Below are positions 22,405 to 32,479 of a stretch of DNA of 64,000 bases, in pieces (within the stretch, counting starts at the first letter, position 1; the number at the start of each line of letters is the position of its first letter). This DNA is from Histoplasma ohiense. Taxonomy: Eukaryota > Ascomycota > Eurotiomycetes > Onygenales > Ajellomycetaceae. The translations under genes were made by a program, and so were the position numbers. The DNA lies in NCBI GenBank assembly GCA_017607445.1, contig JAEVHH010000002.1:1975501-2039500 (forward strand), in the 5' to 3' direction. The notes beneath the pieces are model-generated. The model made no database searches. It was given only the letters and a program-made list of their open reading frames with translations, and was not told the DNA's origin.

Positions 22405-23718
22405 TTGAATTTCATATTTCCTATGGCGATTCTCCCGCAAACACCGCTGGAAACCCCGGTTGTACAATATGGAATGGAGCCTCGGCAAGTTCCAAGTTCA
22501 TCAAGCAACACTGCTAGAAAGCGTATGCCGGTATCTCAGAGGTTCTTATCATCATCCTTTTCGTTAACCGACTCCTCTAACATAGAAACCGGTCCTCCTC
22601 TCGCCCAATCTACTGAAGCACGTTTCCGACTCCGGAGAGGATTTCTATCCTTACCAATCGAATTGCGATACGAGATTTATTCGTTCTTACTCGTAGTGGA
22701 CCCAAGCATGGATGCCTCCGATGATCTAAACAAGCCCCTGGACAAAGTGTTATGTCTTCAGATTCTGCAGCTCAATAGACAGGTTCGTGAGGAAGCATTA
22801 CATGTAGTGCTGCACAAGAACGTGTGGATTCACTTCCAGATAGGACCTATCACCGTATCGCAATATGATAGCTATCATATTTACCAGCTTGGGGATAACA
22901 GACGTTATTCCCAGCCGAATATTTCCGTCAATGGGTCCTTGGCCGAAAGAGTGAGGCAAAGACTTGTCGCAGACGTGAAAATTACCCAGGGGTCGGAATT
23001 AGTGGAGGAGCGGATGTGGGATGCAGGGGAGAGAGCTGAAGTCCGTAAAGATATCCTCTTTGCATACAATGAGGGTCGCTATAACCATCTGTGCCATCTA
23101 ATCCGGAGATTCGGATCTCGCGCCATCAAGTGTCTTAACATTTCTGTCCGTTTCCCGGAGCATAAGATCTGGAGGCCGCGGAGCTCGAACATGCGACTAG
23201 GACTCGTAGAATTATTGCTTCGGACCAAGAATACCCTTTCGTTCACAATCCATGGAGCTCCAGAGTTACAGGATAGCTTTAAAATTGCAGCAGATGAATG
23301 GCGGTCATACTCGCAGAATGTTTGCGCTTCAAAACAATTCAACGACGAACTAGAGGAAATTATATCAGAGTCTGCAATTGAGTTAAGCAGAGGCCTTTAC
23401 AACGGCGTCAGACGTCGTCTCAGTTACGTTGATGACATTCAAGCTATCCATTCCCAGATAGATGTGGAAAATGATCCCGATGAAGAGGCTCGCCAGAAGG
23501 CTCTGGAGAGGGATATGTTCATCATCCAGGTACTCTCCATTGCACTTGACGAGAAACATCAGCCGAATAGTGCGGCCAACCTTCTTAGGAAGCTCGATTT
23601 AATGTGCGAAACAGTATGGTTCCGTGAGGGAGATCGCGCAGGTCTACTAGACTATGCTTGCGGATTCTTAAACAGGCTGATTCCCAAAGCGAGACGCTCT
23701 CGATATACCTGGAATTGA
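22405..23718 (+). CDS. F-box/2EXR-like hypothetical protein
   Basis: Uninterrupted 437-aa protein. Residues 1-75 are Ser/Pro-rich and look disordered. Residues 78-97 read RRGFLSLPIELRYEIYSFLL, the fungal F-box-like/2EXR opening (LPxELRxxIY). A QLNRQVREEALHVV segment follows, as in the 'old relative must have been a cell-wall/F-box' class of fungal hypotheticals whose CR-x-EA motif follows the first helix. The rest is alpha-helical with no recognised domain. Such proteins are numerous in Pezizomycotina and mostly of unknown function; an SCF adaptor role would be inference. A second in-frame ATG (residue 7, 22423) could equally be the start. Single exon, ordinary codon use. Confidence 0.7.
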   Translation: MNFIFPMAILPQTPLETPVVQYGMEPRQVPSSSSNTARKRMPVSQRFLSSSFSLTDSSNIETGPPLAQSTEARFRLRRGFLSLPIELRYEIYSFLLVVDPSMDASDDLNKPLDKVLCLQILQLNRQVREEALHVVLHKNVWIHFQIGPITVSQYDSYHIYQLGDNRRYSQPNISVNGSLAERVRQRLVADVKITQGSELVEERMWDAGERAEVRKDILFAYNEGRYNHLCHLIRRFGSRAIKCLNISVRFPEHKIWRPRSSNMRLGLVELLLRTKNTLSFTIHGAPELQDSFKIAADEWRSYSQNVCASKQFNDELEEIISESAIELSRGLYNGVRRRLSYVDDIQAIHSQIDVENDPDEEARQKALERDMFIIQVLSIALDEKHQPNSAANLLRKLDLMCETVWFREGDRAGLLDYACGFLNRLIPKARRSRYTWN

Positions 23719-24291
23719 TGTCCCATGATAATATTGTCACACAATATATATATATTCATATTGTGATGGTAGCGTTTGTGGTCAGCGGATTAGGGTGGGT
23801 ATGCTGCTACGGATTGTGATTTTATCAGCCGAAAGTTCTGTATGTATGCCCACTTTCATTTATTTTTACCTTCAAATGTTATTTGCAGGATATCTAATTG
23901 AATATGCAGCGTAAACCTCTAAGAAGCGATGTTTAAAAATCTCTGGAGAGCACGCTCGAATCCGAAGGGCTTCTCCGTATGAGGAGAAATATTTAGTTCA
24001 AAGGATGGGACATGAATGGGGGGAGTTCGTGGAAACTCAAAAATTAGTATATAATAAATACTTGCGACATAGAATTTCCCATTTCGTGAGCATTCCCGTG
24101 GTTTCACCTTTCTGCAGCCAAGGATACCTAGGATAGGGAGGTTGGATACAATGACATCATCCTCGTAGAACGCGGGGAAATAGCCGAGACCCTAAATTGA
24201 CAACGGCGCATCCTCAACCCTCCGAAGTTCTCCAAATATGCCTACGCCCATTTACTCTGCTTGCTGAGCAATCTGGGCCCCGTAGGTAATC
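23719..24291. other. Intergenic F-box-like gene / nitrilase
   Basis: About 570 bp. Begins with alternating inverted repeats (23731-23765) just past the stop codon. No gene seen. Confidence 0.6.
23731..23765. repeat. Alternative hairpins just after the F-box-like gene
   Basis: ATATTGT (23731-37), a CAC spacer, and ACAATAT (23741-47) can pair. CACAATAT (23740-47) can instead pair with ATATTGTG (23758-65) across a 10-nt loop. It sits 13 nt after the stop codon, so it would lie in the 3' untranslated region. Confidence 0.6.
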
Positions 24292-25788
24292 ATGCGGCAA
24301 AGATTAACCGTCGCGGTCTCCCAATCGCACACTCGCGACACTCTGGCTGATACTCTGCAAGCATTAGAGCACTCTACTCACTTTGCTGCTTCCCGCGGAG
24401 CCCACATCCTTCTTTTCCCAGAAGGGTATTTGGGTGGCTATCCGCGAACATGTACCTTTGGCTCTGCCGTTGGGGGTCGCGACCCACTCGGCCGTGAGCA
24501 ATATCTACACTACTTCCACGCTGCAGTTGACCTTGGAGATACCCCTACTGGCGCTGGAGATGAATGGATCGAGAGGACTCTTCCAGTTGCGATGGGAAAG
24601 AATTACCGGGGTGATGGCACCAGGGAGTTTATTGAACGCGTTTCACGGGAGACGGGAGTTCTCCTCATTGTTGGTTTGATCGAAAGAGCGGGAGGGAGTC
24701 TGTATTGTGCTGTGGTATACGTTGACCCCAAGCGAGGGACGCTGGGGAAACGTAGAAAAGTCATGCCTACTGGCAGTGAACGGCTGGTGTGGGCACAAGG
24801 ATCGCCGTCAACCCTGAAAGCTGTTACCACCGAGATCAATGGGGTGAAACTTACTCTGGCAGCAGCCATATGCTGGGAGAATTTCATGCCTCTGCTACGA
24901 CAGAGTCTTTATTCTCAGAATGTGAACCTCTATCTTGCCCCAACTGCAGACACGCGTGATACTTGGTTGCCGTTAATGCGCACAGTAGCATTTGAAGGGA
25001 GGACTGTCGTGCTCAGTGCCAACCAATGTGTTCGGAAAAGCCAGCTCCCTTCGTGGATCACCTCGTGTCAAGAACGCACCAAAGTTGCGAGTCATCACAC
25101 AATCGAAGCCAGACCGTTAACCAGTCGTCGATCGACACGGCGACACAGACAGCCTTCACTTACTACCTTAGAAGGATCTCATGAGATTGTGTGGCCATGC
25201 AATGATCCGAACGCAGCCACGACTCCAACTATTACCGCAGAAGTCCTTCCTGAAGCGGACGGTGGAATCCACCCATCTGGGCTAGAGGACCACGCTAGTA
25301 ACACAGCTATCAATGGAGTGGAAGTAGCGCGACAAGATCCCGACCCATTTTCCACGCGTTCACCCACGGCGCAGCCAACAGTACTCCCCCCTTCCGAATC
25401 ACATCCGGATTCTCCGTCTGTCCCTGATCCTACGAAATGTCGTAGGAAATCTATAATAACGGAAGACGAGCACGAAATCACATGGCCAGACCGTAAATCA
25501 GATGCCAACAAAGGGGCGGCCTCCACCTTGTCGATGTTATCCGATCCATATTTATCTGTAGGTGGTTCTTGCATAGTCGGCCCTATGGGCGAGGTTCTAG
25601 CAGGGCCAATCTGGCACGTCTCTGATAGCGATGGTGATGATGACTGCAGCCACATATTAACCGCAGAAGTCGATTTTGAGGACTGTGAGAGGGGCAGGTT
25701 GGACTTAGATGTTGCAGGGAGCTATTCGAGGAATGACGCTTTCAAATTAACAGTTGATGGTCTCGATTTGAATCCTCCCCCAATTTAG
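24292..25788 (+). CDS. Nitrilase / carbon-nitrogen hydrolase with a large internal insertion
   Basis: Hydrolase of the aliphatic nitrilase branch; hydrolyses a nitrile to acid and ammonia (substrate unknown). 498 aa, single exon. The catalytic residues are visible: Glu44 in LFPEGYLGGYPR, Lys156 in KRRKVMPTGSERLVW and Cys194 in AAICWENFMP. Conserved SANQCVRKSQLPSW (about 242-255) should be followed soon by the GGSCIVGPMGEVLAGP block. Here that block is at about 424-439, so roughly 160 residues are inserted. The insertion is low-complexity, Pro/Ser/Thr-rich, and holds two copies of an HEI[VT]WP motif (297-302 and 394-399). The usual family length is about 320-380 aa. The reading frame is intact, so the insertion is probably a real disordered loop and not an unspliced intron. 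The active site is otherwise complete. Confidence 0.9.
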   Translation: MRQRLTVAVSQSHTRDTLADTLQALEHSTHFAASRGAHILLFPEGYLGGYPRTCTFGSAVGGRDPLGREQYLHYFHAAVDLGDTPTGAGDEWIERTLPVAMGKNYRGDGTREFIERVSRETGVLLIVGLIERAGGSLYCAVVYVDPKRGTLGKRRKVMPTGSERLVWAQGSPSTLKAVTTEINGVKLTLAAAICWENFMPLLRQSLYSQNVNLYLAPTADTRDTWLPLMRTVAFEGRTVVLSANQCVRKSQLPSWITSCQERTKVASHHTIEARPLTSRRSTRRHRQPSLTTLEGSHEIVWPCNDPNAATTPTITAEVLPEADGGIHPSGLEDHASNTAINGVEVARQDPDPFSTRSPTAQPTVLPPSESHPDSPSVPDPTKCRRKSIITEDEHEITWPDRKSDANKGAASTLSMLSDPYLSVGGSCIVGPMGEVLAGPIWHVSDSDGDDDCSHILTAEVDFEDCERGRLDLDVAGSYSRNDAFKLTVDGLDLNPPPI

Positions 25789-26279
25789 TCGATCTCGTTG
25801 TTCTAACTATAAGTATCGATTCTCTTCCGAAACATATCGAGAAATAGTTGGTATGACTGTAATGACAATTTTTTCGGGAGACTTATCTTCCCAAAGGGGT
25901 GATTTCTGTGAAGCTCAGGTCTTACACGTGGATGGAATCTTTTGGCCCTCAGATAATTTGTCAAGGAACTACGGCAGGGAGAAACTGATCTGCTGTTTTC
26001 CTATATCGTACTTTCGTGTGGATGATTGTTTCGCCATTTCTTAAAAATCAGCGAAGTAGTTTTATGATGCGGATATTTTTTGACAGACAAATTCTGTTAA
26101 CTAAGCAAGTCAAGCGATGGCTAGTTAGCTAACTTAACTAGGTATATTTGAATATATGTATATATATGAATTGCTTTTTACAATTACAGCACAACCAATA
26201 ATGCGATCGGACCAAAATAAAGAGGGATGCACGAAAATCGGTAATCAGGGATCTATCTCAGTTCCTTGCTGCCCTCTTT
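25789..26279. other. Convergent intergenic nitrilase / UTP10
   Basis: About 490 bp of AT-rich 3' flanking sequence for both genes. No gene seen. Confidence 0.6.
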
Positions 26280-29200
26280 TTATACCAACATATCATCCAA
26301 CTTCTCCCCCAGAACCTCCTCAATAGCCAAAACCCATCTCCTCGCCTCTTTCTCGACGTTTTCATCATCATCCTCCATCAGCTCACTGATGTACGGCAAC
26401 ATCTCTGGTAGTAGTGCTAGCCACTCCTCGCCTAGACGCTCTGTAAGGCTCAATTCACATTTAACAGCAGCAAGCCGAGTATACGGGTTGTCGCCAACGT
26501 TTTTTCCTGTGCTACTATCGCCAGGACGCATGAATCTCATGATGGCAGAGTTGAGCTCCTTGTGGTTGTCTGGCGAATCTGCAGCGGCAGCAAGTTCAAC
26601 AATAGTGGGGATGGCTTCGGCGGTGATGAGTTTGAGGGTTGATTGATTGGTAGAATGAGAGAGATGCGCGACCAGGGGGAAAGATATGGCTGCTAGATGG
26701 GTAGGGGATTGCCAAAACTCTGTACGCACTTGTTAGTGTGATATCGTTATGAACGTATGAGTCAAAAAGCTGTGTGAACTGAGGGTTCTATTTTGCATTT
26801 TTTGCGTACCATCTTGATCATGTTCAAATGAGCTGCGAAGCATTTGCATGACAGCTAACCACAAATGTCTAGTTTCTTTGTCATTGCACCGTGCAGTTTT
26901 CAAGATTTCAACTGTGCTCTCAATGATATAGCTCGAGTAACTAGTAACGATAGACTAAAATCGGGTTGAACATTAGTTCCACAATGATTACGCCTACCCC
27001 AGGGGTTGGGTGTACTCACCTTGAGAGTATTAAAAAAGGCCCCAAGGAACTTGTAGAAAGTGGTAAGTCTCAAGAACCTTCCCGAACCGTCAGATTTCGA
27101 AAGACCACCCGTTGCCCACTCTGTTAATCGGACAAACAATGGGCGGAAGACGGTGTCATTCAGCTTGTAAATCATCTTGATCGCCATGTCATTGACCTGG
27201 CTTTCAATGTCATTAACATCATCTTCTCCGAAACTATTCTTGGTTGGCTGAGAGAACTGTGTACAACGAATATCGAGAGCTTTTTCCAGCAGCTTGGTCA
27301 GGATAGGTACATTTTTTAGAGTTGACGATTTTGGGTGTTTTTCGATAGAAAGACTTGTAACCTCCAGCAACTCGCTAACAGCCTACAAGACTATGAGTAA
27401 ATTAATTCTAATGGGGAGAGTGAGGAATGGTGAAGTTAACTTACCTGAGGCCCTTCAGAGCAAGCAAACGACCAATTACTGTCGACGGCCTTGAAAATTT
27501 CGTTAACATCAACACGCCTTGCGAGAAGGTTCAATGCCTCATGGCGGTTTTCGACAGCTTCCTCAGGAAGATCTGCAAGTGCTGATTTGAAAGATAAACG
27601 GAGGATATGGTTCAGATGCTCATCCGATATCATCCACGGGACATGCGTAATAAGCGCACAGATAAGGGAATAAATCGCATCATGCAATTGTGTATTTTTC
27701 TTGTTGGACTCCAGGGTATCCTTCAGGAGTCCAAAGGCCCTTGAAAACATCGCAGGGAGGACAGGGATAATCGCTTCGCCAACGACATCTGTGACAGATG
27801 CAAGACATAACATTCCGATTACACGGATGCGGTCATCGGGTTGACCAATACAACCCTCGCCTGCAACTGCTTTAGCTGCAGCTACCACTGATGCCGGATC
27901 CTTCTTTCCGTATTTCTCTGCTGTTTTGTCTATACACGCAACAGCGGCGTGTTTTAACAAAACATCAGGAGAGCCCTCAAGAATGCCGATAAGGGTTGGC
28001 AAAAATGCCAAAACTCTGGATTGCGAGGGGGAATCCCTCTCGTGGCTCTGGTTTAACCTGCTTTCCAGTAATCTCAATACTCTTCTACGCAGGTCATCAT
28101 CAGGTCGTCGAAGTAAAACTTCGATAGTATCAATGAAGTCAATCAATGACAATATCCCCAGCAATGATCCCAAGGCATCGCCGCAGGCTTTGCTAACTGG
28201 TTTATTGGCTCGAACAGTGTCAGAAAAAGCGAGTAATTGTTCCAAGATACGAGAGAAGAGATGGTGAATAGGAGCCACATTGGAATTATCAGAACTGAAA
28301 ATCTTCGTCATTTGAGATTTCAGAGATGCGCTTTGTAGAAGGTGAGACAACGCTTGCAATAGATCAGTCACAATTCTGGGGGGATCTCGGCCATCCTCGC
28401 CACCAACTCCAAGAAGAGTACGAGAAAGGTTTGGTTTGGGAAGTAACGCGTCCTGAGCAAGGCTTAGGTACTTGGTGTATGACTGCAATGTACACGTTAG
28501 CACAATAATGATGGAACATGCGCTAAATATACTGCGTAACTCACGTTGAGCTGTAGCTCTACTCCGGTATTAGCTGCAAGTGAAGTCATCAACCCTAATA
28601 CATCACGATCTGTCCCGTATCTATTCGCAAGCATAGCAAACACAGCGAAAAGGAAATCTTCGGTACCCAGTTTTGTAATCAGCGCTTCGAAGAGTCTCAA
28701 TCTACGGTGTGACGGAATATGTTCAAATGCAGCAGTGAAGCTGAGAAGAAGTTCTGATGTACCGGACACCACGTCCCGCTTTTGGTTGCGTAAGGATTGT
28801 ATAAGAGGAGGAACCACTTGATCGATTGTCTAAAACATAGTTTTGTTAGATGCTTTCTGAGAAAAAATTAAGGACAGGAGTGACAATGTACCTGATCGAT
28901 TACGAGAGCTGAGTATTCATCATCCTTTTTTAAAACATTTGACCCCATGAACGTAAATATTGGCATAACACTATGAAGGATGATTTCCGGAGATATTGTA
29001 GCTAACCCTGCTACCAGCAATAGCGCGGTGTTCTGGACTTGCGGGCTCTGGGATGTGCGAATACAGTCAATGATCATGTCCGCGCGAATAACTGTGGTAT
29101 CCAAGTTATGTTTGGGCATCAATTTCGCTTTGTTTACAATAGCAAGCATGATTCCGAGAACAAGACTGAGGAGGTAGCTCATTTCTGCCTGAAGTTGCAG

Positions 29201-32127
29201 TTTCAAGTGATGCAAGACTGCAAGAGTTTGGAACAGACTGCCGAAGAGACGAGGATGATTTTCCGGATTTGACCCATCAACCAGTTCTAGGATAAACGTG
29301 ATTTTCCCAATAATCTGACTTAATTCCTTTGGGTCTCTTGTGCCCATTGCGACCATATTGTTTTGTCCTGTCCGCCGTCGCTTCGCAGCAGGTGCCTGCG
29401 GTTCCATGTCAACGATAGCAGTAGAGATCTTGTTAAGGAAGCGGACTAGTATGGGACCCGAGAGGTCAACGGTCCGAAGGAGATCTCTACACATATTGGA
29501 TAGTTCTTCATTTCCAGGAGAGAGTCCTAAAGACATTTGGAGGAATGAATCGGCAGCACTGGCCTCACCATCCTCTTCCTGTGAGGGCCAGATCTCCCTA
29601 AGACGCTTGAAAACAGCCTGTACAAAAGCCGGCCTTAGGGTGTTAAACGATGTAACAGATGACAGGAGAATATCAACTGCGTTCTTGCGCTTTGCAGATA
29701 CAATTTCAAGAATCTGCTCTTCCAGATCGTGGATATCCACTTGCTCTGTCTTCACGATGTTCGATACATCGTCATTGGTCAGCATCTTCCATTGGTCGAG
29801 AAGGGGATAGAGTTCTTCGGTTCGGGAAGTTGAACCAACTTTCCCAAGTCGATTGAGAATTTTGAGGAGACGGAGTTTTACGGCGTAAAGGGGTGTGGTA
29901 ATAGTGTGGGAACATAAAAACATAAATATCTCCAGTCGAGCCGACTTTCTCAGCTCGGAATCAGGAGATTTAGTATCATCCGTGCCAGAGGCAGATTTCC
30001 CACGAAGTGCACTCTCCAACACGCTTCCGATTTGGGCTGGGTCCAATATGCACTCCTCCAAAGCAGGCGATAAGACTCGACGGGCGAATTTGTATACGTC
30101 TCGTGGAGATAGCCACCGAAGGTATTTGGATTGCTCACTCTTCCCGTATAGAGTCTCGAATCCCCAGCAACGATGGGGCTTGTGCTCGTCCTCTTTCTTG
30201 ATTTTTGCGCAACTACGTTCAAAAGCGGCCAGCAGGCTAGCTGCTTCTCTTCGGACCCTCTCCGACGGATCACATAGCGCGGATATTATATATGGAAGAG
30301 TCACTTGCATATCAAAGCAGGCGGAGCCATTCTCAGTAAGACAGTCCGTCATAAGTTGGATAGATGATGCTCTGCTTGCGGATGGATATGGTCCAGAACA
30401 AAATCGCAGGAAGAAGGAGAGATACAAAGTGCCCTGCAGAGATGAATGACGTTTTAAAATAGGTAAATCAATAAATTGTGATTGCTTTTGCCTGTTCCCA
30501 GTGGCAAGAACAAATGCGTGTGCCAGTTGACTGAAAATGGCCGAATGTGGTTCTTCAAGAAAAGAAGTGTGCTTGGTAAATTTGGGAATCGCTTCCAGGG
30601 TCTCAGAAAACACGTTCTCCTTTTCAACAGTGGCTTCAGAATCTTCCATATTGACATCGTCTATGGCTACCAGAACTCGGTTGCTTCCAAGAACCGTCTC
30701 AAGGCCGATTTCTAGTGCATTGAGGTCGATTTTTGCTTCCCGAATAGCACTTTGCAGGAGAGGTGTCAACGACTCTGACTCAGTAAAGTGCTGGATAATT
30801 CCTGAGAGGATTGACCGACTCTCTTCGATCATAAGGCCGGACCTTTGCAAATCGTTGGCTGCCTGAAGAATAGTAACCATTGCCTGAATTAAAGCATCTG
30901 ACTCTAAAATGTCGCGCTGTATAATGTCGTCAACTAACTTTAAGGGAGTCAAATCCTTCTGGTTACTAATGTCCTTGGTGCATCCATTTATCAAACCAAG
31001 AAGTAATCCAGTCATAGAGTATCGTGTGCGGAGCTCAGCAATCATGTCAAGAGAGTTTTCGAAACGAGTGATAGACTTGACAACATTCCGAGGAAGCCCC
31101 TGTGAAGTCTTGTGTTGCCCCAGGACTGATAAGCATGTCAACCCTGCCAAGAGAGTCTCCTGAGTCCAAGTTCCAGCGACAGCCTCCATGAGCCCGTCCA
31201 ACACATTATCTTCAAGCAATGTTTTATTTGCGATAACAACACAGAGCATGTAACAACCGATGACAAGTTTAGGGACTTTGGGTAGTCCAAATCCGGTATG
31301 TAACACCGGAAGTATCTGGAGCAAAACATCTTCCTTATTCCTTTTTTCCACCTCTCGTCTTCCAGAGTTCGCGGCGTCCAACATGTTAGCTACTGCTTCT
31401 GCGGTGACGCCAGCCCAAAAAGATAGAAGTCCTTGATAATGGGCCTGAGCCTTGCTGACCTGCAAAACATAATTATTTAGAGCAGAGAAAAAGAGTTTAT
31501 TCGTTGAGGCGCTATGGACAATTGGATGTCGAGGTGGCAAGGTCAAACTCCGTCTATAGGGGTTTAAAACTTTGAAAGTGGGCGGGAGGTTTTCAGGCAG
31601 AATCGACAGAAGTACCTTGAATAAGTCGGTTGTGTGGTATGGGAGGAATGTGAGTAAGACAAAATCGGTATTGTACTCGTGAACTCTGAGGATTCATGTT
31701 AGGTTAAATCTCGCTATCAGTAGAGTGATGTTCGACTATTGTAGACATACCGAAAACGACGAACAAGCCACTCAACCGATTTGATAGCAGGCTGCAGTAG
31801 AAGGCGGCTACCAACAAGTGCCAGGAATTCCTCCAAAACAATATCTAGTTCTTTATTTTGTTCTGCATTCATTTCAAGCCTATCCTCGGTCTTGCTCTGT
31901 TCGTTAAATATCGTACGCCGGAATCTCGCAAACCGTGAATCCAGTGCGCATAATTCCTGAAAGCCTTCATAACATATTTGGTAAATAGTGTCAAAGCTCT
32001 GGGACACCGCATTCCTCTGTTCAAACAGCAAAGATTTCGAGTGAGCAACCCTTTGGGCTTTCAAATCAAGCTGGTGCGTCGAGGTCGCCGCTATTTGCGA
32101 CAGCTGCGCCGTGAGCGAGGAGGCCAT
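26280..32127 (-). CDS. UTP10: U3 snoRNP protein UTP10 / HEATR1
   Basis: Large HEAT-repeat protein of the SSU processome (t-UTP subcomplex), needed for pre-18S rRNA processing and rDNA transcription. Model complement(26280..26719, 26810..26954, 27020..27382, 27445..28482, 28545..28829, 28892..31685, 31751..32127), 1813 aa, matching the usual length; every junction keeps frame. I start at 32127 (MASSLTAQLSQIAA) because that is where family similarity begins; an in-frame ATG at 32256 would add 43 residues. Signatures: LDLKAQRVAHSKSLLF, SFDTIYQICYEGFQELC, SVEWLVRRFRVHEYNTDF, NPYRRSLTLPPRHPIVHSAS. The BP28CT domain lies in the later exons (SEGPQAVSELLEVTS). It ends LGEKLDDMLV. Head to head with NRDE2. 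Confidence 0.95.
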
Positions 32128-32400
32128 TGCGGTGAGCTGGGTCGGAAGATTTCGAAATTTTTGAGGAACAAGGATCAAATGGCCAGCAACATACTCAATT
32201 ATAACCCCCAGGCTTTTCTGCTCACTGTCGTTGAAATCTCCCTGGCGTTGGCTCAATTAACGCTCTCTGCAAATTTTTTGACGAAAATGGAAATTTTTCC
32301 CGAGTGCAAACCTTGCCAAAACAGCAATTGCACGCGGCCGCGATCTTGACCACAACTCACCAGCGACGATGAGAGAAGCGCCCATCTGCGATTCTCGGAT
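32128..32400. promoter_or_regulatory. Compact divergent promoter UTP10 / NRDE2
   Basis: Only about 270-350 bp separate the two start codons (the range depends on which NRDE2 start is used), so both genes must share this regulatory DNA. Contains a run of T's near 32271-32280. No specific site assigned. Confidence 0.65.
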
Positions 32401-32479
32401 ATGGATTTGGGGGATCCAAAGGTGCGTAAATTTTTAAATATTATTTGTATTGGACCATGTATAGGGTACAATCTATCTT

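Noticed and set aside
25050..25560. Nitrilase insertion as an unspliced intron
   Set aside because: About 500 nt fully open in frame with protein-like repeated motifs, far longer than the introns in this window.
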